A stretch of DNA of 33,175 nucleotides from Bacteroidales bacterium M8 (GTDB lineage: Bacteria > Bacteroidota > Bacteroidia > Bacteroidales > Muribaculaceae): contig LUJS01000001.1 of NCBI GenBank assembly GCA_001689495.1, positions 1 to 33,175 on the forward strand, in the 5' to 3' direction. Shown here piece by piece: positions 24,056 through 31,839 of the stretch. Below the pieces are notes generated by a model. The model had not been told where the DNA came from, did no database searches, and worked only from the letters and a program-made list of their open reading frames with translations. Numbering within the stretch: position 1 is the first letter of the stretch; the number at the start of each line of letters is the position of its first letter. The position numbers and the translations under genes are program-made.

Positions 24056-25048
24056 TTAGTCCTGATTGAGGTTGACGCGCTTGAAGTTAACGACAACGAG
24101 ACCCTTCTGCGACTGGTCGAGGAACTGGCCCACGGTGAGCTTGCTGTCCTGAACGAACTCCTGCTCCATGAGGCAAGACTCCTTGAAGAACTTGTTGAGA
24201 CGACCGTTGGCGATGTTCTGGATCATCTGCTCGGGCAGGTTTGCTGCCTTTGCCTCGGCTGTAGCCTTCATGATCTCGCGACCCTTGGCTGCATCCTCCT
24301 CGGTGATCCAGCCCTTCGAGATGTTGGACTCGATGTGGTCCTCGGTGTCGAAGTGGTTGGGGTTGAGGCCGGCCTTCTTGAGGGCTGCCTCTACGGCCTT
24401 GCGCACCTGCTCCTGCTTGGTCTTCTCGACAGCTACGCTGATCTCGGCGTCGATTGTGGCCTGAGGAACATCCTCGCGGCATACGGCAACGGGATTCATC
24501 GAGGCGATCTGCATGCAGACCTCGCGACCGATCTGGGGATCGATGCCCTCGAGGTTGAAGCCTACGATGGCGGCGAGCTTGTTGTTGAAGTGGTTGTAGG
24601 CTGCGGTGGTGGCTGCCTCAACTACCTCGTATGCGCCGATCTCGGTCTTCTCGCCTGTCTTGCCGCTCTCCTCGGTGATGAGGTCGGCTACGGTCTGGCC
24701 GTCGACGGTGAAGGCCTTGAGCTCTTCTGCTGTCTTGAACTTGTTGGCCATTGCGAGGTCCATGAGCTTGTTGGCGAGGGCTACGAAGCCGGCGTTCTTG
24801 GCAACGAAGTCGGTCTCGCAGTTGAGAGCGAGAATGGCTGCGAACTTGCCGTCGGTGCGGGCGATCACGCAACCCTCCGAAGCCTGACGGTCTTCGCGCT
24901 TGGCGGCTACGGCCTGACCCTTCTTGCGGAGGATCTCGACAGCGGCCTCAATGTCGCCGTTGGTCTCGGCGAGAGCTTTCTTGCAGTCCATCAGGCCGGC
25001 GCTTGTGAGGTTGCGCAGCTTGGTGATTTCTGCCATTGTTACTGCCAT
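24056..25048 (-). CDS. tsf: Translation elongation factor Ts
   Basis: The 330-residue protein is the guanine nucleotide exchange factor for EF-Tu. The N-terminal domain ITKLRNLTSAGLMDCKKAL is the UBA-like signature. The core has LNCETDFVAKN, the conserved TDFVAKN motif that contacts EF-Tu. The later IASMNPVAVCREDVP and the C-terminal SKLTVGQFLDQSQ segment are also typical. It is longer than the ~280-residue enterobacterial factor, as usual in Bacteroidetes. A second start at 25036 (MAEITK) is possible. It is the last gene of rplM-rpsI-rpsB-tsf and is followed by the terminator at 23987-24027. Confidence 0.97.
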   Translation of the reverse strand: MAVTMAEITKLRNLTSAGLMDCKKALAETNGDIEAAVEILRKKGQAVAAKREDRQASEGCVIARTDGKFAAILALNCETDFVAKNAGFVALANKLMDLAMANKFKTAEELKAFTVDGQTVADLITEESGKTGEKTEIGAYEVVEAATTAAYNHFNNKLAAIVGFNLEGIDPQIGREVCMQIASMNPVAVCREDVPQATIDAEISVAVEKTKQEQVRKAVEAALKKAGLNPNHFDTEDHIESNISKGWITEEDAAKGREIMKATAEAKAANLPEQMIQNIANGRLNKFFKESCLMEQEFVQDSKLTVGQFLDQSQKGLVVVNFKRVNLNQD

Positions 25049-25095
25049 ATCGGGTAGTGTTGTTTTGGTTGTTGTGAAATGGGGTGAGTTGAAAA

Positions 25096-25944
25096 TTACT
25101 CGGCGGCCTTTGTCTCTTCGGCGGGAGCCTCCTCGGCCTTGGCCTCAGCCTCGGCTGCGGGAGCCTCGCGACGGGCTACGCGACGACGGTCGCCACCGCG
25201 GCGGGGAGCTGCGCCCTCGCCGTTCTCGGCGCCTGCCTTCTCGTCGGCCTTCTCGACCTTACGCTCCTGCAGACCCTCGTTGATGGCCTCGCATACGGTG
25301 TTGAGGATGAGCTCGATGCTCTTCGATGCGTCGTCGTTTGCGGGGATCACGTAGTCTACGTTGTTGGGGTCAGAGTTGGTGTCGACGATGGCGAACACGG
25401 GGATGCCCAGACGGTTGGCCTCGGCAACGGCGATGTGCTCCTTGCAAACGTCAACCACGAAGAGTGCCGAGGGAAGACGGTTGAGGTCGGCAATCGAGCC
25501 GAGGTTTTTCTCGAGCTTGGCGCGCTGACGGGTTATCTGGAGTTTCTCGCGCTTCGACAGATTGTCGAAAGTGCCGTCCTTGGCCATCTTGTCGATGGAG
25601 GCCATCTTCTTCACGGCCTTGCGGATGGTGGGGAAGTTGGTGAGCATGCCGCCGGGCCAGCGCTCGATTACGTAAGGCATGCCTACGCTCTCAGCCTTTG
25701 CGGCGAGGATCTCCTTGGCCTGCTTCTTGGTGGCCACGAAGAGGATTTTCTTGCCGCTCTTGGCAAAGCCGCGGAGCACGTTGGCTGCGTCTTCGAGTTT
25801 TGCGGCAGTCTTATAGAGGTCGATGATGTGGATACCGTTGCGCTCCATGAAGATGTAAGGAGCCATTGCAGGATTCCATTTTCTTTTCATGTGGCCAAAA
25901 TGGCAGCCTGCTTCGAGGAGTTGGTCAAATGTAGGTGTTGACAT
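25096..25944 (-). CDS. rpsB: 30S ribosomal protein S2
   Basis: The S2 core (about residues 1-225) shows FDQLLEAGCHFGHMKRKWNP, the MAPYIFMERNGIHIIDL segment, RWPGGMLTNFPTI and the family's VVDVCKEHIAVAEANRLGIPVFAIVDTNSDP. After the core comes a ~57-residue low-complexity tail of Glu/Lys/Ala with a basic patch (RRGGDRRRVARR) between acidic, Ala-rich runs. C-terminal extensions of S2 occur in Bacteroidetes. It is separated from rpsI by a 185-nt spacer and from tsf by 47 nt, so it is probably read from the rplM promoter or from an unseen internal one. Confidence 0.97.
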   Translation of the reverse strand: MSTPTFDQLLEAGCHFGHMKRKWNPAMAPYIFMERNGIHIIDLYKTAAKLEDAANVLRGFAKSGKKILFVATKKQAKEILAAKAESVGMPYVIERWPGGMLTNFPTIRKAVKKMASIDKMAKDGTFDNLSKREKLQITRQRAKLEKNLGSIADLNRLPSALFVVDVCKEHIAVAEANRLGIPVFAIVDTNSDPNNVDYVIPANDDASKSIELILNTVCEAINEGLQERKVEKADEKAGAENGEGAAPRRGGDRRRVARREAPAAEAEAKAEEAPAEETKAAE

Positions 25945-26129
25945 TTGTGTCTTGATGGTTGTTTACGTTCTTTTTGAATTTACAACCCGGGAGTAGGGAA
26001 CGTGTCCATCTCGGGGGTTTAGATACTAAACACTTTGAGGGGAGAGGGGTGTCGGGAACAGAGAGGGCGTCGACGCGGTGTCAGGCCGCCTGTGTCATTC
26101 CCGTCTGTATCAGGACTCTCAGGCGCGGA
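25945..26129 (-). other. 185-nt spacer/leader between rpsI and rpsB
   Basis: No gene and no TAnnTTTG box are present on the minus strand. A 5-bp hairpin (26017-26021 with 26027-26031) and possible CCC/GAG pairing across about 25985-26016 suggest a structured rpsB leader. In many bacteria S2 represses its own operon through such a leader; here this is only inferred. Confidence 0.35.
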
Positions 26130-26516
26130 TTAACGCTTGGAGAACTGGAAGCGCTTGCGTGCCTTGGGACGACCGGGTTTCTTGCGCTCGACAACGCGGG
26201 GGTCGCGGGTCATGAAGCCCTGTGCGCGGAGTGCCGACTTGTCGTCGGGGTTGATCTTGACGAGTGCGCGGGCGATGGCGAGACGGAGGGCCTCGGCCTG
26301 ACCTTTGTAGCCGCCGCCGTCGAGGTTGACATGGATGTCATACTTCTCGGTAGCGTCGAGTGTCAGCAGGGGCTGCTTGACGATGTACTGAAGGATCGAA
26401 GAGGGGAAATAAACGTCGAGGGGACGCTTGTTGATGGTGATTTGCCCGTTGCCTTCCTTGACGATCACGCGGGCTACGGCGGCCTTGCGGCGGCCTACGG
26501 CATTAACTGATTCCAT
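26130..26516 (-). CDS. rpsI: 30S ribosomal protein S9
   Basis: The 128-residue protein shows the S9 hallmarks: VGRRKAAVARVIVKEGNGQITIN at the N-terminus, then VNLDGGGYKGQAEALRLAIARAL and KSALRAQGFMTRDPR. The basic tail ends in QFSKR, the C-terminal arm that reaches the P-site tRNA. It lies 9 nt after rplM, the conserved rplM-rpsI pair of bacteria. Confidence 0.98.
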   Translation of the reverse strand: MESVNAVGRRKAAVARVIVKEGNGQITINKRPLDVYFPSSILQYIVKQPLLTLDATEKYDIHVNLDGGGYKGQAEALRLAIARALVKINPDDKSALRAQGFMTRDPRVVERKKPGRPKARKRFQFSKR

Positions 26517-26525
26517 TCTTCAGAT

Positions 26526-27005
26526 TTATTTTACTTTGTTGATATCGATGACTTCGGGGTTCTGACCTTCGTGGGGGTGTGTGGGCCCGTTGTAGACGTG
26601 AAGGTTGCCGATGAGTGTACGGCCGAGACGGTTCTTGGGGAGCATGCCCTTGACAACCTTGATGAAGAGGGGGTGGTAGCCGGGTTTGATGTGCTTGTTG
26701 AACGACTTCTTCATCATGATCTCGGGGGTGGCAACGCGCTGGCCGCCGGGATAACCGGTATACGAGAGGTATTCGCGGTCTGTCCATTTCTTGCCGGTCA
26801 GACGCACTTTGTCGGCGTTGATGACGATGACGTTGTCGCCGCACTCCATGTTGGGAGAATAGCTGGGCTTGTTCTTGCCACGGAGAATGAGGGCGATGGT
26901 GGCGCACAGACGACCGAGAACCTGATCGGTGGCATCGATTACAACCCACTTGTGTTCAACGCTCGCAGCGTTGGGGGTGAGGGTTTTGTAGCTTAAAGTA
27001 TCCAC
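26526..27005 (-). CDS. rplM: 50S ribosomal protein L13
   Basis: The 159-residue protein carries KWVVIDATDQVLGRLCATIA, the NVIVINADKVRLTGKKWTDREYLSYTGYPGG segment and the L13 signature around VKGMLPKNRLGRTL. It is slightly longer than the ~142-residue Escherichia coli protein because of an N-terminal extension. It is the first gene of the rplM-rpsI-rpsB-tsf operon and is read from a consensus promoter with a ~105-nt leader. Confidence 0.98.
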   Translation of the reverse strand: MDTLSYKTLTPNAASVEHKWVVIDATDQVLGRLCATIALILRGKNKPSYSPNMECGDNVIVINADKVRLTGKKWTDREYLSYTGYPGGQRVATPEIMMKKSFNKHIKPGYHPLFIKVVKGMLPKNRLGRTLIGNLHVYNGPTHPHEGQNPEVIDINKVK

Positions 27006-27032
27006 GTTGAATGTTTAATTAATAGATAGTTA

Positions 27033-27066
27033 CTTTGGGGCATTCCAGCCGCCTGTCCGGCCAAAG
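27033..27066 (-). other. Possible structured leader of the rplM operon
   Basis: In the ~105-nt leader, CTTTGG (27033-27038) pairs with CCAAAG (27061-27066) around a GC-rich interior. L13 autoregulates through its leader in some bacteria; a similar role here is a guess from position and pairing only. Confidence 0.3.
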
Positions 27067-27115
27067 ACCGACGACTGTTGGGCCTGAGGTTTATTAATTG
27101 GACATAATCGGACTG

Positions 27116-27146
27116 CAAAATTAGTCATTTTCAGCGAGAAAACAAA
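27116..27146 (-). promoter_or_regulatory. Promoter of the rplM-rpsI-rpsB-tsf operon
   Basis: On the minus strand TTTG (27146-27143), 19 nt spacing and TAATTTTG (27123-27116) give a near-perfect Bacteroidetes promoter. Confidence 0.8.
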
Positions 27147-27226
27147 GGTTGGTTAAGTATTATTAACACTTCGGGGCCAATATCATTTTTCCGCGCGCTT
27201 GTTGCGGGCCTGAATGTTTTTTTATG

Positions 27227-27234
27227 TACTTTTG
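27227..27234 (+). promoter_or_regulatory. -7 box for the YitT-family gene
   Basis: TACTTTTG lies 24 nt before the ATG at 27259. A TTG occurs 22 nt upstream (27202-27204), slightly far. The box excludes the upstream TTG start at 27214. Confidence 0.6.
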
Positions 27235-27258
27235 CAGTCTGAAATCATCACTTCAAAT

Positions 27259-28209
27259 ATGCAGTTCAACGGCAAGAAACTTTGGATGACGACCAAGGAT
27301 TATGTCATCATCACACTGGCCATCACTCTCTACGGTCTTGGCTTTTCGGCGTTTATTCTCCCCGAGAGGGTGGTTATCGGAGGCGTGACGGGTCTGGGTA
27401 CCATCGTCTATTTCCTCACCGGCAAGTCGTGGACGATAGGTCTGACGCAATATGCAATCAACCTGACGTTGCTGGCGTTTGCGTGGCACATCGTGGGCAA
27501 GCAGTTCGTGGCCAAGACCATTTTCGGCGCCACGGTGCTGTCGATTGTGGTGACCATCTTCCCGCCGATGTTCGACGGGCCGCTGATTCCGGGACAGTCG
27601 TTCATGAATGTCTGCATCGGCTCGATCATCTCGGGCATCGCGCTCGGCATGGTGTTCACCCACAACGGCTCGACCGGCGGCACGGACATCGTGGCGGCCA
27701 TGGTGGCCAAGAAGACCAACGTCACCGTGGGGCGTACGATGCTCTATGTCGACTTCGGCATCATATCCTCCTCCTATTTCATATTCCATCAGATCTCGAC
27801 GGTGGTCTATGGCTTCATGGTGCTCTTCATCACCACCTATGTGCTCGACCTTATCATTAATACCAACCGTCAGGCGGTGCAGTTCATCATCATCTCGCGC
27901 AAGTGGGAGCGCATCGCCACGGCCGTCAACCACCATGCCCGCCGCGGCGTCACGGTGATGGACGGCATGGGCTGGTATACAAAGAGTCCGATTAAGATTC
28001 TGCTGATTGTGTGCCGCAAGATCGAGGCGGTGACAATCTTCCGAATCATCAAGAGCATCGACGACGGTGCGTTCATCACCCAGTCAAACGTCAACGGCGT
28101 CTATGGTCAGGGCTTCGACGAGCTCAAGTTCAAGCAGGACCAGAAGCTGCGCGAGGAGCTTGAGCACGAGGCCGAAGAGGTGATGGCCGGCGAGCTGGGC
28201 CGCTCGTGA
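27259..28209 (+). CDS. YitT-family membrane protein with DUF2179 domain
   Basis: The 316-residue protein has five to six transmembrane helices in its first ~200 residues, including YVIITLAITLYGLGFSAFIL, the GGVTGLGTIVYFLTG segment and the conserved loop MVFTHNGSTGGTDIVAAMV. The soluble C-terminal DUF2179 domain runs from about residue 205 (VQFIIISRKWERIATAV, GVTVMDGMGWYTKSPIKILLIV, GAFITQSNVNGVYGQGF). This is the standard YitT plan; the function of the family is unsettled. A charged Glu-rich tail ends the protein. The gene has its own promoter and a 24-bp palindromic terminator follows. Confidence 0.93.
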   Translation: MQFNGKKLWMTTKDYVIITLAITLYGLGFSAFILPERVVIGGVTGLGTIVYFLTGKSWTIGLTQYAINLTLLAFAWHIVGKQFVAKTIFGATVLSIVVTIFPPMFDGPLIPGQSFMNVCIGSIISGIALGMVFTHNGSTGGTDIVAAMVAKKTNVTVGRTMLYVDFGIISSSYFIFHQISTVVYGFMVLFITTYVLDLIINTNRQAVQFIIISRKWERIATAVNHHARRGVTVMDGMGWYTKSPIKILLIVCRKIEAVTIFRIIKSIDDGAFITQSNVNGVYGQGFDELKFKQDQKLREELEHEAEEVMAGELGRS

Positions 28210-28229
28210 GGCCCGGGCCTTTAACGGAG

Positions 28230-28278
28230 ACAATACAAATCGGGGCCGTGTCACTGACACGGCCCCGATTTGTATTGT
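28230..28278. terminator. Bidirectional terminator, 24-bp perfect palindrome
   Basis: Arms 28230-28253 and 28255-28278 are perfect inverted repeats around one base. The AT-rich outer parts supply A/T runs on each side, suiting the convergent YitT-family and palmitoyltransferase genes. Confidence 0.88.
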
Positions 28279-28292
28279 GGGATGTATTTGTA

Positions 28293-29483
28293 TTACTTCT
28301 TGAGTATGTCGTATTTGCGGAACACGCGCTCGATGGTCTCGAGGGCGCGGTCTACCTGCTCCATCGAGTGTGTGGCCATGAGGCTGAAGCGGATCAGCGT
28401 GTCGGTGGGCGCCACGGCGGGGGTAACGACGGGGTTGACAAAGATGCCCTCGTCGAGGAGGTCGCGGGTCACTGCGAATGTCTTGAAGTCGTCGCGGATG
28501 AAGAGGGGGATGATCGGGGTCGAGGTGTTGCCGATCTCGAAGCCTGCCGAGCGGAATCCGTCGAGGGCGTGGTTGGTGAGCTTCCAGAGCTGTTCCTGAC
28601 GCTCGGGCTCGTTCTGCATGATCTCGAGAGCCTTGAGCGCGGCGGCTGTCGAGGCCGGGGTGATCGAGGCGGTGAAGATGTACGAGCGCGAGTGATGGCG
28701 CAGGAAGTTGGTTATCTCCTTGTTGGTGGCGATGAAGCCGCCCAGCGATGCGAACGACTTGGAGAACGTGCCCATGATCAGGTCTACGTCGTCGGCCACG
28801 CCATAGTGGTGGCATACGCCGCGGCCGCCGGGGCCGAAGACGCCGATGCCGTGAGCCTCGTCGATCATGACGCTGGCGTTATACTGCTTGGCCAGACGTA
28901 CGATGTTCTTGACGTCGGCCACGTCGCCCTCCATCGAGAATACGGAGTCGCTGACGATGAGCTTGACCTTGTCGGGGTCGCACTTGCGCAGCTGCTTTTC
29001 GAGCGACTCCATGTCGTTGTGCTTGTACTTGAGTTTCTGGCTGAAGGCGAGACGGTGTCCCTCGATGATCGAGGCGTGGTCCTGCTCGTCCCACAGTATG
29101 TAGTCCTCGCGGCCTGTGAGCGACGATACGACGCCGAGGTTGACCTCGAAGCCTGTCGAATAGATCATGACGTCTTCCTTGCCGGTATATTCGGCGAGTT
29201 TGGCCTCGAGTTCTTTGTGCAGGTCGAGGGTGCCGTTAAGGAAAGGCGAACCTGCACAGCCTGTGCCATATTTGCGTGTGGCCTCGATGGCGGCTTCTTT
29301 GATACGGGGGTCGTTGACCAGACCGGTATAGCAGTTAGAGCCGAACATGAGCACCTTCTTGCCGTTGATGATCACTTCGGGATCCTGCTCGCTCGATATG
29401 GCGCGGAAATAGGGATACACACCGGCAGCCTTGGCTTCCTGAGGGGCTGTGTATTTGCTGAGTTTCTCTTGAAGTAAATTCAT
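28293..29483 (-). CDS. spt: Serine palmitoyltransferase-like PLP enzyme (sphingolipid synthesis)
   Basis: The 396-residue enzyme belongs to the alpha-oxoamine synthases, which condense an amino acid with acyl-CoA. The PLP lysine is Lys242 in GTFSKSFASLGGF. DEAH at 208-211 holds the cofactor-contacting Asp and His, and His136 (DEQDHASII) stacks on the ring. Relatives with very similar motifs are 2-amino-3-ketobutyrate CoA ligase and KAPA synthase. The VYPYFRAISSEQDPEV start and FGSNCYTGLVND resemble the Spt proteins that start sphingolipid synthesis in Bacteroides. The start at 29483 is preferred because it follows an AAGGAAAAAG ribosome-binding stretch and lies ~75 nt downstream of a promoter box; an upstream TTG frame would overlap that box. 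Confidence 0.85.
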   Translation of the reverse strand: MNLLQEKLSKYTAPQEAKAAGVYPYFRAISSEQDPEVIINGKKVLMFGSNCYTGLVNDPRIKEAAIEATRKYGTGCAGSPFLNGTLDLHKELEAKLAEYTGKEDVMIYSTGFEVNLGVVSSLTGREDYILWDEQDHASIIEGHRLAFSQKLKYKHNDMESLEKQLRKCDPDKVKLIVSDSVFSMEGDVADVKNIVRLAKQYNASVMIDEAHGIGVFGPGGRGVCHHYGVADDVDLIMGTFSKSFASLGGFIATNKEITNFLRHHSRSYIFTASITPASTAAALKALEIMQNEPERQEQLWKLTNHALDGFRSAGFEIGNTSTPIIPLFIRDDFKTFAVTRDLLDEGIFVNPVVTPAVAPTDTLIRFSLMATHSMEQVDRALETIERVFRKYDILKK

Positions 29484-29558
29484 TGCTTTTTCCTTGTAGA
29501 CGACAGTGATGTCTTCGATAGATTGGACGGGGTTGGGCTTTTTATTAATTTCAAGGTG

Positions 29559-29566
29559 CAAAGGTA
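29559..29566 (-). promoter_or_regulatory. -7 box for the palmitoyltransferase-like gene
   Basis: TACCTTTG on the minus strand gives a leader of about 70 nt before the ATG at 29483. Confidence 0.6.
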
Positions 29567-29704
29567 GTGATTATTTCACGTTTGTAAACAATTTGTGCCA
29601 ATTTTTAAATGTTAATTATATGAAATGAGGCTGTCTAAATGGTATTTTCTTCCACCGGATTCCCCTTTTTTGCCAATAATGTCGGCGATACGGCTGAATT
29701 TTGC

Positions 29705-29712
29705 TAACTTTG
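29705..29712 (+). promoter_or_regulatory. -7 box for the acyltransferase-regulator pair
   Basis: TAACTTTG lies 24 nt before the acyltransferase ATG. No -33 TTG at the expected distance. Confidence 0.55.
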
Positions 29713-29736
29713 CAAGGTTTAATGTAAATTTAGATT

Positions 29737-30588
29737 ATGGAAAGCAACTCCACAACGAATCCCGTCAAGCGTACCGTGCTCGACTATGACGACATCGTCG
29801 GGATGGCTCCGTTCCTCAAGGGCAAGCGCCGTCTGGTCGAGACGCTGATGAAGGCTCTCGACGTCGACAAGGTCAACTGGATTCACGACCATAATTTCGA
29901 CACTCCGGGTCCGGCGTTCTGCCGCGGACTGCTAAACGATCTCGACATCAAGCTGCGCATCGACAACGAGCAGTTGCTCGACAATCTGCCCGAGGGGCCG
30001 TTCGTCACCGTCAGCAATCATCCCTTCGGCGCGCTCGACGGCATCACGCTGATAGACATCATCGGCTCGCGCCGCCCCGAGTATAAGGTGATGGTCAACA
30101 TGATTCTCAACCACATCACGGCCATGCGCCCCAACTTCATAGCCGTAGACCAGACTGCCAGCGACGACCCGGCCAAGAAGGCCGTGTCGATGAAGGGCAT
30201 CAAGGAGGCGATAATGCAGATACGCCGCGGCCAGCCGGTGGGTTTCTTTCCCGCGGGTGCCGTGGGCAACTATAACAGGCACCTAAAGTTCGAGGACCGC
30301 GAGTGGCAGCCCACCGTCATCCGCCTGATACGTCAGTTCGGCGTGCCGGTCATCCCCATCTATTTCCACGGGCTCAACAGCCTCTGGTTCCGCATCCTCG
30401 GCATCATCTCGTGGCAGTTGCGCACGCTGCGTCTGCCGGCCGAGGTGTTCCGCCGCAAGGGCGACACGCTTCATATATCGGTGGGCAATCTCATCACGCC
30501 CGAAGAGCTCAAGGCTCACTCGGCTACCGACGAGGAGCTGGGCCTGTGGCTCAGGGAGCGCACATACGAACTCTCAAGACTAAAATAA
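29737..30588 (+). CDS. PlsC-like lysophospholipid/hemolysin-type acyltransferase
   Basis: The 283-residue protein has the glycerolipid acyltransferase block NHPFGALDG (an H-x5-D variant of H-x4-D), the GFFPAGAVGNYNRH phosphate-binding region and VPVIPIYFHGLNS. It resembles the hemolysin-type acyltransferases of Bacteroidetes that work in phospholipid or acyl-amino-acid (ornithine/glycine lipid) synthesis. Its exact acceptor cannot be read. No signal peptide or clear transmembrane helix, so it is probably a peripheral inner-membrane enzyme. The downstream sigma-54 activator starts 2 nt after its stop, so the two are cotranscribed. Confidence 0.87.
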   Translation: MESNSTTNPVKRTVLDYDDIVGMAPFLKGKRRLVETLMKALDVDKVNWIHDHNFDTPGPAFCRGLLNDLDIKLRIDNEQLLDNLPEGPFVTVSNHPFGALDGITLIDIIGSRRPEYKVMVNMILNHITAMRPNFIAVDQTASDDPAKKAVSMKGIKEAIMQIRRGQPVGFFPAGAVGNYNRHLKFEDREWQPTVIRLIRQFGVPVIPIYFHGLNSLWFRILGIISWQLRTLRLPAEVFRRKGDTLHISVGNLITPEELKAHSATDEELGLWLRERTYELSRLK

Positions 30589-30590
30589 TC

Positions 30591-31820
30591 ATGGAGACTC
30601 TTCAGCCCGATTATCCTGCCGAGGTGCTTCAGGCCCGTCGCCGCTATGGCATCATAGGCAATTCGCCCGAACTCAACGAGGCCGTGATGCGCGCGGTGAG
30701 GGTGGCTCCGATAGACCTGTCTGTGCTCGTCACGGGCGAGAGCGGCACGGGCAAGGAGTTTTTTCCGAAGATTATTCACGGATTCTCGTCGCGCAAGCAT
30801 GCCGGCTACATCGCTGTCAATTGCGGCGCCATCCCCGAGGGCACGATAGACTCCGAGCTGTTCGGCCACGAGAAAGGGGCCTTCACTGGCGCTGTCTCGA
30901 CCCGCAAGGGCTATTTCGAGGAGGCCGACGGCGGCACCATCTTTCTCGACGAGGTGGCCGAACTACCCCTCACCACTCAGGCCCGACTGTTGCGCGTGCT
31001 CGAGACGGGCGAGTTCATCAAGGTGGGCTCGTCGACCGTGCAGAAGTCTAACGTGCGCATCGTGGCTGCCACCAATGTCGACATGGCCAAGGCCGTGGCC
31101 GAGGGTCGGTTCAGGGAGGACCTCTATTATCGTCTGTCGACGGTGTCCATCTCGGTGCCGCCGCTGCGCGACAGGGGGACTGACGTCATACTGCTGGCCC
31201 GCAAGTTTGCCTCTGATTTTGCCGAGCGCTATACCATGCCGGGCGTGACGTTCGACGACTCGGCGCGCGCCATGCTCATGGCATACCGCTGGCCGGGCAA
31301 TGTGCGCCAGCTCAAGAACGTGGTCGAGCAGACGGCGCTGTTCCATGCGGGCGAGACGATAGACGCCTCGACTCTCAGACCCTACCTGCCTGCCACGGGC
31401 ATGGAGCTCTCGACCATACCCGGTCAGGGGGGCAAGCGTCACGACTATGACTCGGAGCGCGACATGCTGCTGGGCATGATCGTGCGCCTGCAGCAGCAGA
31501 TAGACTCGCTGCGCGATCAGGTGGGACACCGTGCCGCGCACGAGAGCGCCGACTTTGTCGAGACACGCCCTGCCGGAGGCGTCAGTCTGCCGGTCAAGTT
31601 CCAGCCGTTCTGCTCGCCGCTGCCCGACATCGGCCCTGCCGTGCGCGAGCCGATGGTCGACGTCACGCCCGCCGCGCCCGCTACGCTCGAGGAGACCGAG
31701 CGCGACACCATCCTGCGTGCCCTCGAACGCAACGGCGGCCGCCGCAAAGCGACAGCCGCCGAACTCAATATCTCCGAGCGTACCCTCTATCGCAAGATCA
31801 AGGAATACGGCATGGAGTGA
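30591..31820 (+). CDS. Sigma-54-dependent AAA+ activator without receiver domain
   Basis: The 409-residue protein starts almost directly with the AAA+ domain: Walker A GESGTGKE (49-56), the sigma-54 contact loop GAFTGA (96-101), Walker B GGTIFLDE (114-121) and RFREDLYYRLS with the arginine-finger region. A ~90-residue linker rich in Gln, Ala and Pro follows. The C-terminal Fis-type helix-turn-helix reads NGGRRKATAAELNISERTLYRKI. No receiver, GAF or PAS domain precedes the AAA+ part; residues 1-20 are a short lead. Activity is therefore probably set by expression, a partner, or the linker. The start at 30591 follows the acyltransferase stop by 2 nt. The open frame extends upstream as a shadow of that gene. 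Confidence 0.93.
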   Translation: METLQPDYPAEVLQARRRYGIIGNSPELNEAVMRAVRVAPIDLSVLVTGESGTGKEFFPKIIHGFSSRKHAGYIAVNCGAIPEGTIDSELFGHEKGAFTGAVSTRKGYFEEADGGTIFLDEVAELPLTTQARLLRVLETGEFIKVGSSTVQKSNVRIVAATNVDMAKAVAEGRFREDLYYRLSTVSISVPPLRDRGTDVILLARKFASDFAERYTMPGVTFDDSARAMLMAYRWPGNVRQLKNVVEQTALFHAGETIDASTLRPYLPATGMELSTIPGQGGKRHDYDSERDMLLGMIVRLQQQIDSLRDQVGHRAAHESADFVETRPAGGVSLPVKFQPFCSPLPDIGPAVREPMVDVTPAAPATLEETERDTILRALERNGGRRKATAAELNISERTLYRKIKEYGME

Positions 31821-31839
31821 GGGTGGGGGAGATGGCCGG

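Noticed and set aside
28206..29477. 423-codon plus-strand open frame opposite the palmitoyltransferase-like gene
   Set aside because: Antisense to an enzyme with intact PLP motifs; it also runs through the terminator palindrome.
30303..30590. Upstream in-frame extension of the sigma-54 activator
   Set aside because: It is a shadow of the acyltransferase gene. The AAA+ protein starts at 30591.
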